Shown here: positions 17,472-25,284 of the stretch, piece after piece
Position numbering within the stretch: position 1 is the stretch's first letter
How the letters are laid out: every line of letters starts with the position of its first letter
NCBI GenBank assembly: GCA_030433805.1
Contig: JARUXA010000006.1
Location: forward strand, 1-64,000
Direction: 5' to 3'
DNA: 64,000 nucleotides
From: Sphingomonas sp. PsM26
GTDB taxonomy: Bacteria > Pseudomonadota > Alphaproteobacteria > Sphingomonadales > Sphingomonadaceae
Notes under the pieces: model-generated
Told to the model about the DNA's origin: nothing
The model's input: the letters and a program-made list of their open reading frames with translations, nothing else
Database searches by the model: none
Program-made: the position numbers and the translations under genes

Positions 17472-18774
17472 GCGCCGCTCCCAGTCGTTCGATAAAGCCG
17501 AGCATGACGCGCAAAGCGATCTCCGCATCGGCGGGGTCGACATGCTCGGCCGGGTTATGGCTGATCCCGTCCTTGCAGCGGACGAACAGCATTGCAGTGG
17601 GGCACAAAGCGGCCATCACCATCGCATCATGCCCCGCCCCCGAGACGAGCCTGCGCACCGGTTGCCCCGCCGCGACCGTCGCCGCGTCGAGCAGGTCCAT
17701 CAGCGCGGGATCGCACGGACTGGCGGGAAGATCGTGAATTCGCTCGATCGCAAAATCGAGACCCCGCGCATCGGCGATCGCGTGGATCCGGTCGAGCATC
17801 GCCTCCGCCGCCGCATCGCGCCGCGCGGCGTCGCCCGCGCGCACGTCGAGCGTGAAGCGCACGCTCCCGGCGATAACATTGGCAGCACCCGGCAAAGCCT
17901 CGATCGTGCCGACCGTCGCGACCAGATCCGATGCAGCGTCACGCGCGATCGTCTCGATCGCAAGCACCATCTCCGCTGCACCCGCCAGCGCATCGCGCCG
18001 GAGCGGCATCGAACATGTCCCGGCATGGCCCGCCGTCCCGATCACCTCGATACGGTAGCGAAGCTGTGCGGCGATCCCGGTCACTGTCCCGACGGCAAGA
18101 CCTTCGGCCTCAAGCACCGGCCCCTGCTCGATATGCGCCTCGAGATAGGCGAGCGTCGTGCCCGCGGGGCGTCTCGCCAGATCGAACGCCGCAATACCGA
18201 GCGCGGATCGGTCATCGACGTCGAACGTCAGGCCCGCGCACAGCGAAGCATCGTCCGCATTGAAAAGGCGAAGCGCAGAGGTAAGCGGAACGCCGTCCGC
18301 ATCGCCGATGGCCAGCAAGTCCGCCTCCAGTGTTCCAGCGACCGCTCGACTGGTGAGCATCGCCGCCGGAAATCGCGAGCCTTCCTCGTCGCCGAAACCA
18401 TAGACTTCGATCGGAAACGGCAAGCGGAGGCCTTGTGCGTTCAGCGCTGCGACGCATTCGATCGCGAGCATCACGCCGAGCGGGCCGTCGTAGCATCCGC
18501 CGTCACGGACGCTGTCGAGATGGCTGCCGATCACCAAAGCGGGTGCGTCAGCGTCACTGCCGGGATAGCGGCCGACCAGATTGGCGGCGTGATCGAGCGC
18601 AACGGTCATTCCGGCCTCGACCATCCATCGGCCAACCTGATCGACGGTGGCGCGATGTGCCGGCGTCAGATAGCCGCGATACAACCCCTCCGCCGTGTCG
18701 CTATACGGCGCGACGCCGAGCATATCGCACCGCGCCACCGCGCGCGCGCCGCCGGGGAGGGGGGCGCTCACCAC
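17461..18774 (-). CDS. allC: allantoate amidohydrolase
   Basis: 437 residues from GTG 18774; the next codon, GTG 18771, overlaps the upstream stop as GTGA and is an equally likely start. M20/M28 metal ligands are visible: GSHLDSVRDGGCYDGPLG (His 85, Asp 96), GFGDEEGSRF (Glu 130-131), YLEAHIEQGP and the C-terminal RCKDGISHNPAEHV. It removes ammonia and CO2 from allantoate to give (S)-ureidoglycine, the substrate of the next enzyme. Ureidopropionase and N-carbamoyl amino acid hydrolase share this fold, but the context favours allantoate. Confidence 0.92.
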   Translation of the reverse strand: MVSAPLPGGARAVARCDMLGVAPYSDTAEGLYRGYLTPAHRATVDQVGRWMVEAGMTVALDHAANLVGRYPGSDADAPALVIGSHLDSVRDGGCYDGPLGVMLAIECVAALNAQGLRLPFPIEVYGFGDEEGSRFPAAMLTSRAVAGTLEADLLAIGDADGVPLTSALRLFNADDASLCAGLTFDVDDRSALGIAAFDLARRPAGTTLAYLEAHIEQGPVLEAEGLAVGTVTGIAAQLRYRIEVIGTAGHAGTCSMPLRRDALAGAAEMVLAIETIARDAASDLVATVGTIEALPGAANVIAGSVRFTLDVRAGDAARRDAAAEAMLDRIHAIADARGLDFAIERIHDLPASPCDPALMDLLDAATVAAGQPVRRLVSGAGHDAMVMAALCPTAMLFVRCKDGISHNPAEHVDPADAEIALRVMLGFIERLGAAHAE

Positions 18775-20348
18775 GCCGCCACCTGGCCGTCGCTGCGCGG
18801 ATCGGTCGCGCCTTCGAGCAGGCCGTCGCCCGAGCGGACGATCGCGCCGGCATGGCCCATCGTCGCGCTGGGCGGCCCGATCCGTTCGACGTCGTGCCCC
18901 GCGACGGCGAGCGCGGTGTAAAGCTCCGGCGCAAAACCGTCCTCGATCTTGAGCGTCGTGCTCGCCTCGCCCCAGGTCCGCCCGAGCAGCCAGCGCGGCG
19001 CGCTGATCGCGTCCTGCAACCCCATGCCGAAGTGCGCATACCGCGAGAACAGCGCCGCCTGCGTCTGCGGCTGGCCCTCGCCACCCATCGTGCCGTACGC
19101 CATCACGCGCCCGTCATCGAAACGCGCGAGCGCGGGGTTGAGCGTGTGGAACGGCTTGCGCCCGGGGCTGAGCGCATTCCACCCGTCCGCCGCGAGGAGG
19201 AACGAGCTGCCGCGATTCTGCCAAGTGACGCCGGTCTGCGGCAGCACCAGTCCCGATCCGAACTCGAAATAGGTCGACTGGATCGCGCTGACCACGCGAC
19301 CGTCCGCATCCGCCGCGCCGAACCAGCACGTATCGCCGAGCGCCGCGGGGCGTGGCCACGGCAGCGCGGTGGCGGGGTCGATCTGCGCCGCCAGCCGGTC
19401 GAGCGCGGCGGAACCATCGAGCAGGCCCTGCACGTCGAAATCGTGGAACGCCGGATCGCCGATATGCCGGTCGCGCAACAGGAACGCCTGTTTGGTTGCC
19501 TCGACCAGTCCGTGGACATGATCGAACGCCTCCCCGCGCGCGACCTTCAGCCGGTCGAACAGCGCGAGGATCAGCAGCGAGGCAAAACCCTGCGTCGGCG
19601 GGGCGCTGTTGTAGAGATCGGCATCGGTGATGCGGGTGTGGAGCGGCACTGGGCGAGTCGCTTCGTGCGCGGCGAGATCCGCCGCCGAAACCGGGCTGCC
19701 GAGCGTGGCCAGATCCTCGGCGAGCAACGCCCCAAGCGCGCCGCGATAGAAACCCTCCGCTCCATCCCCCGCCAGCATCCGCAACGTGGTGGCGAGCGTA
19801 GGCTGGTACAGCCGCTCGCCTTCGCGCAACGGCCGTCCCGCGGGTTCGAAGATCGCGGCATAGGCCCCGGGCTGGCCGCGCAGCTCGGCACCCTTCGCCG
19901 CCGCAATCGCCGCCCCGCCGCGGGTCACCGCAACGCCATTCTCGGCATGATGGATCGCGTCGCGCAGCAACCGATCGAGCGGCAACGATCCACCGCCCTG
20001 ATCAAGCGCGGCAGCCCAGGCGGAGATCGTCCCCGCCACCGTATTCGCCGCCAACGGCCCGCGCGTCGGCACGCCCGCATGGCCCGCATAGAGCGCGAGA
20101 TCGGCACCCGCCGCCGCACAGCCGCAGCCATGCACCGCGTGAACCCGACCGTCTGGCTCGGCGACCAGCCAGAAGCCGTCCCCGCCGATCCCGGTCATAT
20201 GCGGATAGACCACCGCAAGCGTCGCCGCGACCGCGACGCTTGCTTCGACCGCAGTGCCGCCGTCCTGCAACACCCCCAATCCCGCCTGCGCGGCGAGGTG
20301 GTGTGGCGCGGTCACCATGCCGCGATAAGAGCGAACGGTGTGGCGCAT
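18768..20348 (-). CDS. hpxW: gamma-glutamyltransferase-family amidohydrolase, HpxW-like (oxamate)
   Basis: 526 residues from ATG 20348, which shares one base with the upstream stop (TGATG). It is an Ntn-hydrolase of the gamma-glutamyltransferase family with no signal peptide: VYPHMTGIGGDGFWLV, YNSAPPTQGFASLLIL, the autoprocessing site ALGDTCWFGAADADG with nucleophile Thr 340, and MGGEGQPQTQAALFSRY. In Klebsiella, HpxW is oxamate amidohydrolase (oxamate to oxalate and ammonia) and is cytoplasmic. The fit with oxalurate-producing PucG supports this; true glutathione hydrolase is the alternative. Confidence 0.85.
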   Translation of the reverse strand: MRHTVRSYRGMVTAPHHLAAQAGLGVLQDGGTAVEASVAVAATLAVVYPHMTGIGGDGFWLVAEPDGRVHAVHGCGCAAAGADLALYAGHAGVPTRGPLAANTVAGTISAWAAALDQGGGSLPLDRLLRDAIHHAENGVAVTRGGAAIAAAKGAELRGQPGAYAAIFEPAGRPLREGERLYQPTLATTLRMLAGDGAEGFYRGALGALLAEDLATLGSPVSAADLAAHEATRPVPLHTRITDADLYNSAPPTQGFASLLILALFDRLKVARGEAFDHVHGLVEATKQAFLLRDRHIGDPAFHDFDVQGLLDGSAALDRLAAQIDPATALPWPRPAALGDTCWFGAADADGRVVSAIQSTYFEFGSGLVLPQTGVTWQNRGSSFLLAADGWNALSPGRKPFHTLNPALARFDDGRVMAYGTMGGEGQPQTQAALFSRYAHFGMGLQDAISAPRWLLGRTWGEASTTLKIEDGFAPELYTALAVAGHDVERIGPPSATMGHAGAIVRSGDGLLEGATDPRSDGQVAAW

Positions 20349-21283
20349 CAGTCGGGCAATGCCGCGACGAAATGCCGCACGACATCCGCCGAATTGATCG
20401 AGGCGAGCGTCATGAAGGTCGTCATCTGGTTCGACCCGGCATCGCCGCCCGCCAGATCGGACAGGCTGCGGAACACGATCACCGGCACGCCATTGGCAAA
20501 GGCGACCTGAGTCACCGCGCCGCTTTCCATGTCGAGCACACGCGCCTTCCACGCCCCGAACAGATAATCGCGGAAGGCGGCATTGTCGGCATAAACGCCC
20601 GCACTGACTCCTGTGCCGCCGATCACGATCTTGGGCTGATGTGCGAGGCACGCGGCGGGACGTGCCGCCGTCGCCGCGCCATCCTCGACACAGCGGCGCA
20701 GCGTGATCGACCCCGCCACCTTGCGCGCGAGCGCGAGCAGCGCGGGATCGGCGGCGAGCAGATAATGCCGCTGCCACGCTTCCTTCGCATTGCCGACGCG
20801 GACGCCGCGCGGGAACATCATGTCCCACGCCGCGGGGGCTTCGGGGTCGACCGCCTCGGGCGGAATCCAGCCTTGCGGTCCCTTGCGGGCGAAGGAGACC
20901 TCGAGATACTGGCCCCATTGCTCGGGCACGATCACGTCGCCGATCGCGAGCGACGGGTCGACCCCGCCCGCAATCCCCGAGAAGACGATCCGCTTGACGG
21001 TGAAGCGATCGAGCACGAGCTGCGTGTTCATCGCCGCATTGACCATGCTGACGCCGCTTTGCATCAGCAGCACGGGCTTGCCCGCCATCGTGCCGGTCAC
21101 GAAGACGAGGCCGTTAATCTTCTGCTCTACCGGGGAGTCGACCGAGCGGATCAGCGCAGTCCATTCGGGCAGGAAGGCGGTCATCACGACGGTGCGCGGC
21201 GTCGTGTCGCGGGTTTGCGCCATCGCAGGCACCGATCCTGCGAACAGCAGCAGGAGGAAGAGGCGGCGGATCATGCGGGTCAT
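20348..21283 (-). CDS. secreted nucleoside phosphorylase/nucleosidase-superfamily protein
   Basis: 311 residues from ATG 21283 (ATGA overlap with the permease); ATG 21274 is an alternative. An N-terminal signal peptide (RRLFLLLLFAGSVPAMAQ) sends it to the periplasm. The PNP_UDP fold shows in RTVVMTAFLPEWTAL, KRIVFSGIAGGVDPSLAIGD, IVIGGTGVSAGVYADN, the substrate-binding segment LDMESGAVTQVAFANGVP and FRSLSDLAGGD. This subgroup is usually annotated as methylthioadenosine/SAH nucleosidase, but a secreted enzyme beside a base permease more likely cleaves external purine nucleosides. Whether it uses phosphate or water is not evident. Confidence 0.8.
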   Translation of the reverse strand: MTRMIRRLFLLLLFAGSVPAMAQTRDTTPRTVVMTAFLPEWTALIRSVDSPVEQKINGLVFVTGTMAGKPVLLMQSGVSMVNAAMNTQLVLDRFTVKRIVFSGIAGGVDPSLAIGDVIVPEQWGQYLEVSFARKGPQGWIPPEAVDPEAPAAWDMMFPRGVRVGNAKEAWQRHYLLAADPALLALARKVAGSITLRRCVEDGAATAARPAACLAHQPKIVIGGTGVSAGVYADNAAFRDYLFGAWKARVLDMESGAVTQVAFANGVPVIVFRSLSDLAGGDAGSNQMTTFMTLASINSADVVRHFVAALPD

Positions 21284-22653
21284 GCGGCGGCACTCATCCA
21301 GAAGAAGCGAACGACGAAGAGCGCGGCGAGCAACAGCAGAAACCAGTCCGCAGTCGTGATCCGTCCGCGCACCAGCTTGAGCACCGCGTGCGCGGTGATC
21401 CCGAAGGCGAGCCCGTTCGCGATCGAAAAGGTCAGCGGGATCATCGCGACCGTCAGGAAGGCGGGGATCGCCGAATAGGGGTCCTCCCACGCGACCTCGG
21501 TAATCGGCAACAGCATCAGCCCGCCGACAATGATCAGCGCGGGCGCGGTCGCCGCAAGCGGGACGATCTGCGCATAGGGGGCGACGAACATCGTCAGCAG
21601 GAACAACACCCCCGTCACCACCGCGGTCAGCCCGGTGCGCCCGCCCGCCTGCACGCCCGCAGCGCTCTCGACATAGGAGGTGACGGTGCTCGTCCCCGCC
21701 AGCGCGCCGACGATCGTCGCGACCGCATCGGTCATCAGGATTCGGTTGAGGCCCGGAATGCGCCCTGCCGCATCCATCAGCCCGGCGCGCTTGGTCACCG
21801 CGACCAGCGTGCCGATATTGTCGAACAGGTCGACGAACAGGAACACGAACAGAATTTCGAGCAGCCCGAGCCCGTGGCGACCGCCGACCCCGAACACACC
21901 CGCAAGATCAAGTTGGAACGCGGTCCCGGTCAGCGCGGTCAGGCTGTACGGCTCCGGGCTGATGACGACCAACCCGGCGAACCAGCCGACCAGCGTCGTC
22001 GCGACGATCCCGATCAGCATTGCGCCGCGCACGTTCCATACGCTCAGCGCCCCGATCGCGAGCAGCCCGAACAGCGCGACCGCCGCGCCGGGGGCCTTGA
22101 GATTGCCCAGCGCCACGAAGGTCGCGGGATTGGCAACGATGATGCCCGCATTCTTCAGCCCGATGAAGCCGATGAACAGTCCGATCCCCCCCGCGACCGC
22201 CGCGAAAAGATGCGCCGGGATCACCGCGACGATCATCTGGCGGACGCCCGTCAGCGTCAGGATCAGGAACGCCACGCCCGAAATCAGCACGCACCCCAGC
22301 GCGACCGGCCACGGCACGCCCATCTGCTGGACGACGGTGAAGCTGAAATAGGCGTTGAGCCCCATGCCGGGCGCGAGCGCGAGCGGGGTGTTGGCGACCA
22401 TCCCCATCAGGATCGACCCGAACGCCGCCGCAAAGCAGGTTGCCGCTGCAACCGCGGCGACGGGCATTCCCGCCTGGCCGAGGATCGCCGGGTTGACCAG
22501 CACGATATACGCCATCGTCAGGAAGGTGGTGAACCCAGCCAGCACTTCGGTCCGGGTCGATGTGCCGCGCTCGCTCAGCCGGAAATAGCGGTCGAGCCCG
22601 CTTGGGGCGGATACGCCTGTTCCGGGATCGATCGGTCTGGTCGTTTGCGTCAT
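21280..22653 (-). CDS. NCS2 purine permease (AzgA/PbuG type)
   Basis: 457 residues, very hydrophobic, with about 12-14 transmembrane segments. The AzgA-type NCS2 features are clear: TEVLAGFTTFLTMAYIVLVN, LALAPGMGLNAYFSF, FVFLFVDLFDNIGTLVAVTK, AGTSTVTSYVESAAGVQAGG and ITEVAWEDPYSAIPAFLT. This group imports adenine, guanine or hypoxanthine with protons. It overlaps hpxY upstream and the secreted phosphorylase-like gene downstream (both ATGA), so base release outside and base uptake are made together. Confidence 0.94.
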   Translation of the reverse strand: MTQTTRPIDPGTGVSAPSGLDRYFRLSERGTSTRTEVLAGFTTFLTMAYIVLVNPAILGQAGMPVAAVAAATCFAAAFGSILMGMVANTPLALAPGMGLNAYFSFTVVQQMGVPWPVALGCVLISGVAFLILTLTGVRQMIVAVIPAHLFAAVAGGIGLFIGFIGLKNAGIIVANPATFVALGNLKAPGAAVALFGLLAIGALSVWNVRGAMLIGIVATTLVGWFAGLVVISPEPYSLTALTGTAFQLDLAGVFGVGGRHGLGLLEILFVFLFVDLFDNIGTLVAVTKRAGLMDAAGRIPGLNRILMTDAVATIVGALAGTSTVTSYVESAAGVQAGGRTGLTAVVTGVLFLLTMFVAPYAQIVPLAATAPALIIVGGLMLLPITEVAWEDPYSAIPAFLTVAMIPLTFSIANGLAFGITAHAVLKLVRGRITTADWFLLLLAALFVVRFFWMSAAA

Positions 22654-23999
22654 CGGCTGTCCCCCTGAAGTGCTTCGCCGGGTGCGCAGACGCCGGTCAG
22701 TCCCCGTTCTTCCAGCATCTCGGCGAAACGGAACAGCATTCGTTCGCCCCCCGGTCGTCCGATCAGCTGCAACCCCAGCGGCAATTGCCCCGGCCGCCTG
22801 AGCGGGACCGCCAGCGCGGGCAGCCCGGCGAAGCTGATCGGCTGGCTATGCACCCCCAAATCGCGCCGCGCCGGGCTGCGTTCGCCATCGATGACGATCC
22901 ACGGATCGGCGATCGTCGGCGCGACGCACGGGGCGGCGGGGGCGATCAAAATGTCATGCTCGGCGAACACGGGCGTTAGCGCGGCCTTGAACGCTGTGCG
23001 GAACGCTTGCGCCCGGTCGTACAAGCCATTCGGCAGCAAAGCGCCCGCGAGCAACCGGTCGCGCGTCGCGGGGTCGAACCGCATCGCATCCCCGCGCGCG
23101 AACGCCGCGCGGTGGACGGCGCCCCCCTCGAAGGCGGTGATCAGGAACGCTGCCGAGCGCGCCCGCGCGACATCGCCCAGGTCGACCATCGGTGCATCGG
23201 GCGCGATCGCGTCGATCGCCGCCTGTTGCGCAGGATCGAGGTTGAGCGCGAAGCGGCCGCCCAATCGGGCGACGCGAACCGGGTTGGTTTCGGTGTCGGA
23301 TCGACCAGAACCGGCGCGCAACACGTCCCAAAGCAGCGCTAGATCGCGCGGCGATGTCGCAAACGGACCGATATCGTCGAAGCTTTTGGCGAACGGGAAC
23401 ACCCCCGCCATCGGCAAGGCGTCGTGCGTCGGCTTCAGGCCGTAGATCCCCGTCAGGCTGGCGGGCACACGGATCGACCCGTTGGTGTCCGACCCCAGCG
23501 TGAAGGGCAACAGCCCCGCCGCGACGACTGCCGCCGATCCGCCCGACGATCCGCCTGCGATCCGCTCGGGATCATGTGGATTGCGCGTGGTGCCGTGAAC
23601 CGCGTTGATCGTCGCAAAGCCGTAAGCGAACTCATCCATGTTGAGCGTCGCGACCAGCACCGCTCCCGCCGCGCCAAGCCGCTGAATCGCCACGGCATCC
23701 GTCGTCGCGGGCGGGGCCTCGGCATAGAGCGCGGACCCCGCCGTCGTCGGCAGACCAGCCACGTCGAACAGATCCTTGACGCCATACGGCACCCCCGCGA
23801 GCGGCCCCGGGTCGCGCCCCGCGGCGATCGCGGCATCGACCAAAGCCGCCTCCCGCCGCGCGCGCGCGGCGAGCACGCGCGTTACCGCGACCAGCCGGTT
23901 GTCGTCCGCCGCAAGCGCCGAAAGGCAGCGATCGACGACCGCCGTCGCGGTGGTCCGCCGCGCGCGAACCGCGGCGGCAATCTCGGTCGCGTGTTTCAC
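22650..23999 (-). CDS. hpxY: amidase-signature hydrolase, HpxY/AtzE-like
   Basis: 449 residues from GTG 23999, overlapping the hpxX-like stop as GTGA. The Ser-Ser-Lys triad is present: GVPYGVKDLFDVAG (Lys 75), IAGGSSGGSAA (Ser 151/152) and GSDTNGSIRVPAS (nucleophile Ser 175). DEFAYGFATINAVHGTTRNP and the Asn in SDTNGS are characteristic of the AtzE/HpxY branch. AtzE works in a complex with the small protein AtzG, whose relative is encoded just upstream. In purine pathways the substrate is not established; oxalurate is a reasonable candidate because no oxamate carbamoyltransferase is present. Confidence 0.85.
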   Translation of the reverse strand: MKHATEIAAAVRARRTTATAVVDRCLSALAADDNRLVAVTRVLAARARREAALVDAAIAAGRDPGPLAGVPYGVKDLFDVAGLPTTAGSALYAEAPPATTDAVAIQRLGAAGAVLVATLNMDEFAYGFATINAVHGTTRNPHDPERIAGGSSGGSAAVVAAGLLPFTLGSDTNGSIRVPASLTGIYGLKPTHDALPMAGVFPFAKSFDDIGPFATSPRDLALLWDVLRAGSGRSDTETNPVRVARLGGRFALNLDPAQQAAIDAIAPDAPMVDLGDVARARSAAFLITAFEGGAVHRAAFARGDAMRFDPATRDRLLAGALLPNGLYDRAQAFRTAFKAALTPVFAEHDILIAPAAPCVAPTIADPWIVIDGERSPARRDLGVHSQPISFAGLPALAVPLRRPGQLPLGLQLIGRPGGERMLFRFAEMLEERGLTGVCAPGEALQGDSR

Positions 24000-24277
24000 C
24001 GTGCGACCCCGGGGGCATCGCCGAGCAACCGTGCGGCGTGGTCGTCCAGCACCGCCAGTGTCTCGATGACGCCGGGGAGACACGCTTCGGGCACGGCAAA
24101 CCCGCGCTGCGCCGCCGCGGTCGCGATCTCTGCGCGCGTGCGGGGCACCGCCGTGGGTGGGACCTGCGTGTGTCGGGCGTATCGCCAGCCAAGCACGACC
24201 GCAGCGATGACAGCGGAACCGGCCAGCCACGACAGGACGCGATCGATCGAAGGGGGCGTTCTGGCGGCGGGCGGCAT
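23996..24277 (-). CDS. hpxX: HpxX/AtzG-like small protein (DUF4089) with a membrane anchor
   Basis: 93 residues from ATG 24277. Residues 47-93 (RAEIATAAAQRGFAVPEACL, then PGVIETLAVLDDHAARLL) match the short helical AtzG/HpxX family that binds and stabilises the AtzE/HpxY amidase. Oddly, residues about 14-33 (VLSWLAGSAVIAAVVLGWRY) form a transmembrane helix, whereas family members are usually soluble and about 65 residues long. An internal GTG at 24148 would give a protein without the helix, so the start needs checking. It is the first gene of the long purine operon. Confidence 0.68.
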   Translation of the reverse strand: MPPAARTPPSIDRVLSWLAGSAVIAAVVLGWRYARHTQVPPTAVPRTRAEIATAAAQRGFAVPEACLPGVIETLAVLDDHAARLLGDAPGVAR

Positions 24278-24497
24278 GGGGCCGTCATGACGCGCTTTAC
24301 CTGCACGATCCAACATAATGACCGGCATGGATCGTTGCAAAAAAGCGTGCACCCCCGACGGACTGGAGACCCGTATGCGGCATCGGAACCGTGGCGCAGC
24401 CATTCGGTTCACCCTGCAGCGTCCCCGGCTGAGCGGTCTGGGATACCGTTCTATGGGCTTCGTCCCTAGGGACACACGGATTGGCGGAGACGAATGC
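24278..24497. promoter_or_regulatory. divergent intergenic region, presumed promoter of the purine operon
   Basis: This 220-bp segment between the first gene of the purine operon (minus) and a cyclophilin gene (plus) must contain both promoters. I could not identify convincing -35/-10 elements or a clear operator. Confidence 0.35.
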
Positions 24498-25133
24498 ATG
24501 CGGTTTGTAGTGGGGATGATGGCGCTTGCGCTGCTGACGGCGGCGGCACCGGTCGAGCCACCGATGGTCCGTGTGCGGCTCGAGACGTCAGCGGGACCGA
24601 TCGTGATCGCGCTCGATACGCGCCACGCGCCGAACACCACAGCCAACTTCCTCGCCTATGTCGACGACCAGCGGCTCGACGGCACCGCCTTCTTCCGCGC
24701 ATCGCGGCGACCGGGCAAGCCGGGGTTGGGGTTCATCGAGGGAGGGATCGGCACCGATGCCCGCCGCCGGCTCGGCACCTTGCCGCTCGAACCGACCAGC
24801 AAGACCGGGTTGCGGCATCTCGACGGGGTGATTTCGATGGCGCGCTATGACGCGCTGGATTCAGGGACCGCCAATTTCTCGCTGATGTCGGGGCCTTTCC
24901 CCAACATGGACGCGCGCCCCGGCTCGCCCGGTTATGCGGTGTTCGGCAAGGTCGTGACGGGGATGGACGTCGTCAAACGCATCCTCGCGATGCCGACGAG
25001 CCAGGGCGGCGAGGGCCCGATGAAGGGGGAGACGCTGCGCCGCCCGGTGTCGATCGTGCGGGCGGTCCGGCTGGATGGAACACCGCATCCGACCGGGCGG
25101 GTCAAGGTGTGGCAGCTGTTGCCACGGAAGTAA
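24498..25133 (+). CDS. secreted cyclophilin-type peptidyl-prolyl isomerase
   Basis: 211 residues from ATG 24498, chosen because GGAGA stands 7 nt upstream and a signal peptide follows (FVVGMMALALLTAAAPVEPP); the frame is open further upstream. Cyclophilin features: VRLETSAGPIVIALDTRHAP, NTTANFLAYVDDQRLDGTAF, GFIEGGIGTD, GVISMARYDALDSGTANFSL and YAVFGKVVTGMDVVKRIL. It should act on periplasmic protein folding. The commonly conserved active-site Phe-x-Arg is here FRASR. No link to the purine genes is apparent. Confidence 0.9.
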   Translation: MRFVVGMMALALLTAAAPVEPPMVRVRLETSAGPIVIALDTRHAPNTTANFLAYVDDQRLDGTAFFRASRRPGKPGLGFIEGGIGTDARRRLGTLPLEPTSKTGLRHLDGVISMARYDALDSGTANFSLMSGPFPNMDARPGSPGYAVFGKVVTGMDVVKRILAMPTSQGGEGPMKGETLRRPVSIVRAVRLDGTPHPTGRVKVWQLLPRK

Positions 25134-25152
25134 CGGTCGCCCCCCGCAACGT

Positions 25153-25268
25153 CTTCTTCCCCGGCGAAGGCCGGGGCCCAGGAGAGAAACGGCAGATTGC
25201 TGGCGGATGCGCTTCGTTACCTCCGGCAGCGCGACTGTTCCCCGGCCTTTGCCGGGGAAGAAGCTGTT
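25153..25268. repeat. pair of inverted REP-like palindromes (BIME-like)
   Basis: CTTCTTCCCCGGCGAAGGCC with the following GGGGCCCA (25153-25180), and its near-reverse complement TTCCCCGGCCTTTGCCGGGG (25239-25258), face each other 58 bp apart. Each unit is itself a hairpin. The same pair occurs at 39918-40028. It lies between two convergent genes, so it may also act in 3'-end formation. Confidence 0.85.
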
Positions 25269-25284
25269 CTTTAAACGATAATCG

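Noticed and set aside
18768..20348. Classical periplasmic gamma-glutamyltransferase for glutathione
   Set aside because: No signal peptide is present and the gene is coupled to allC and pucG; the HpxW-type oxamate role fits better.
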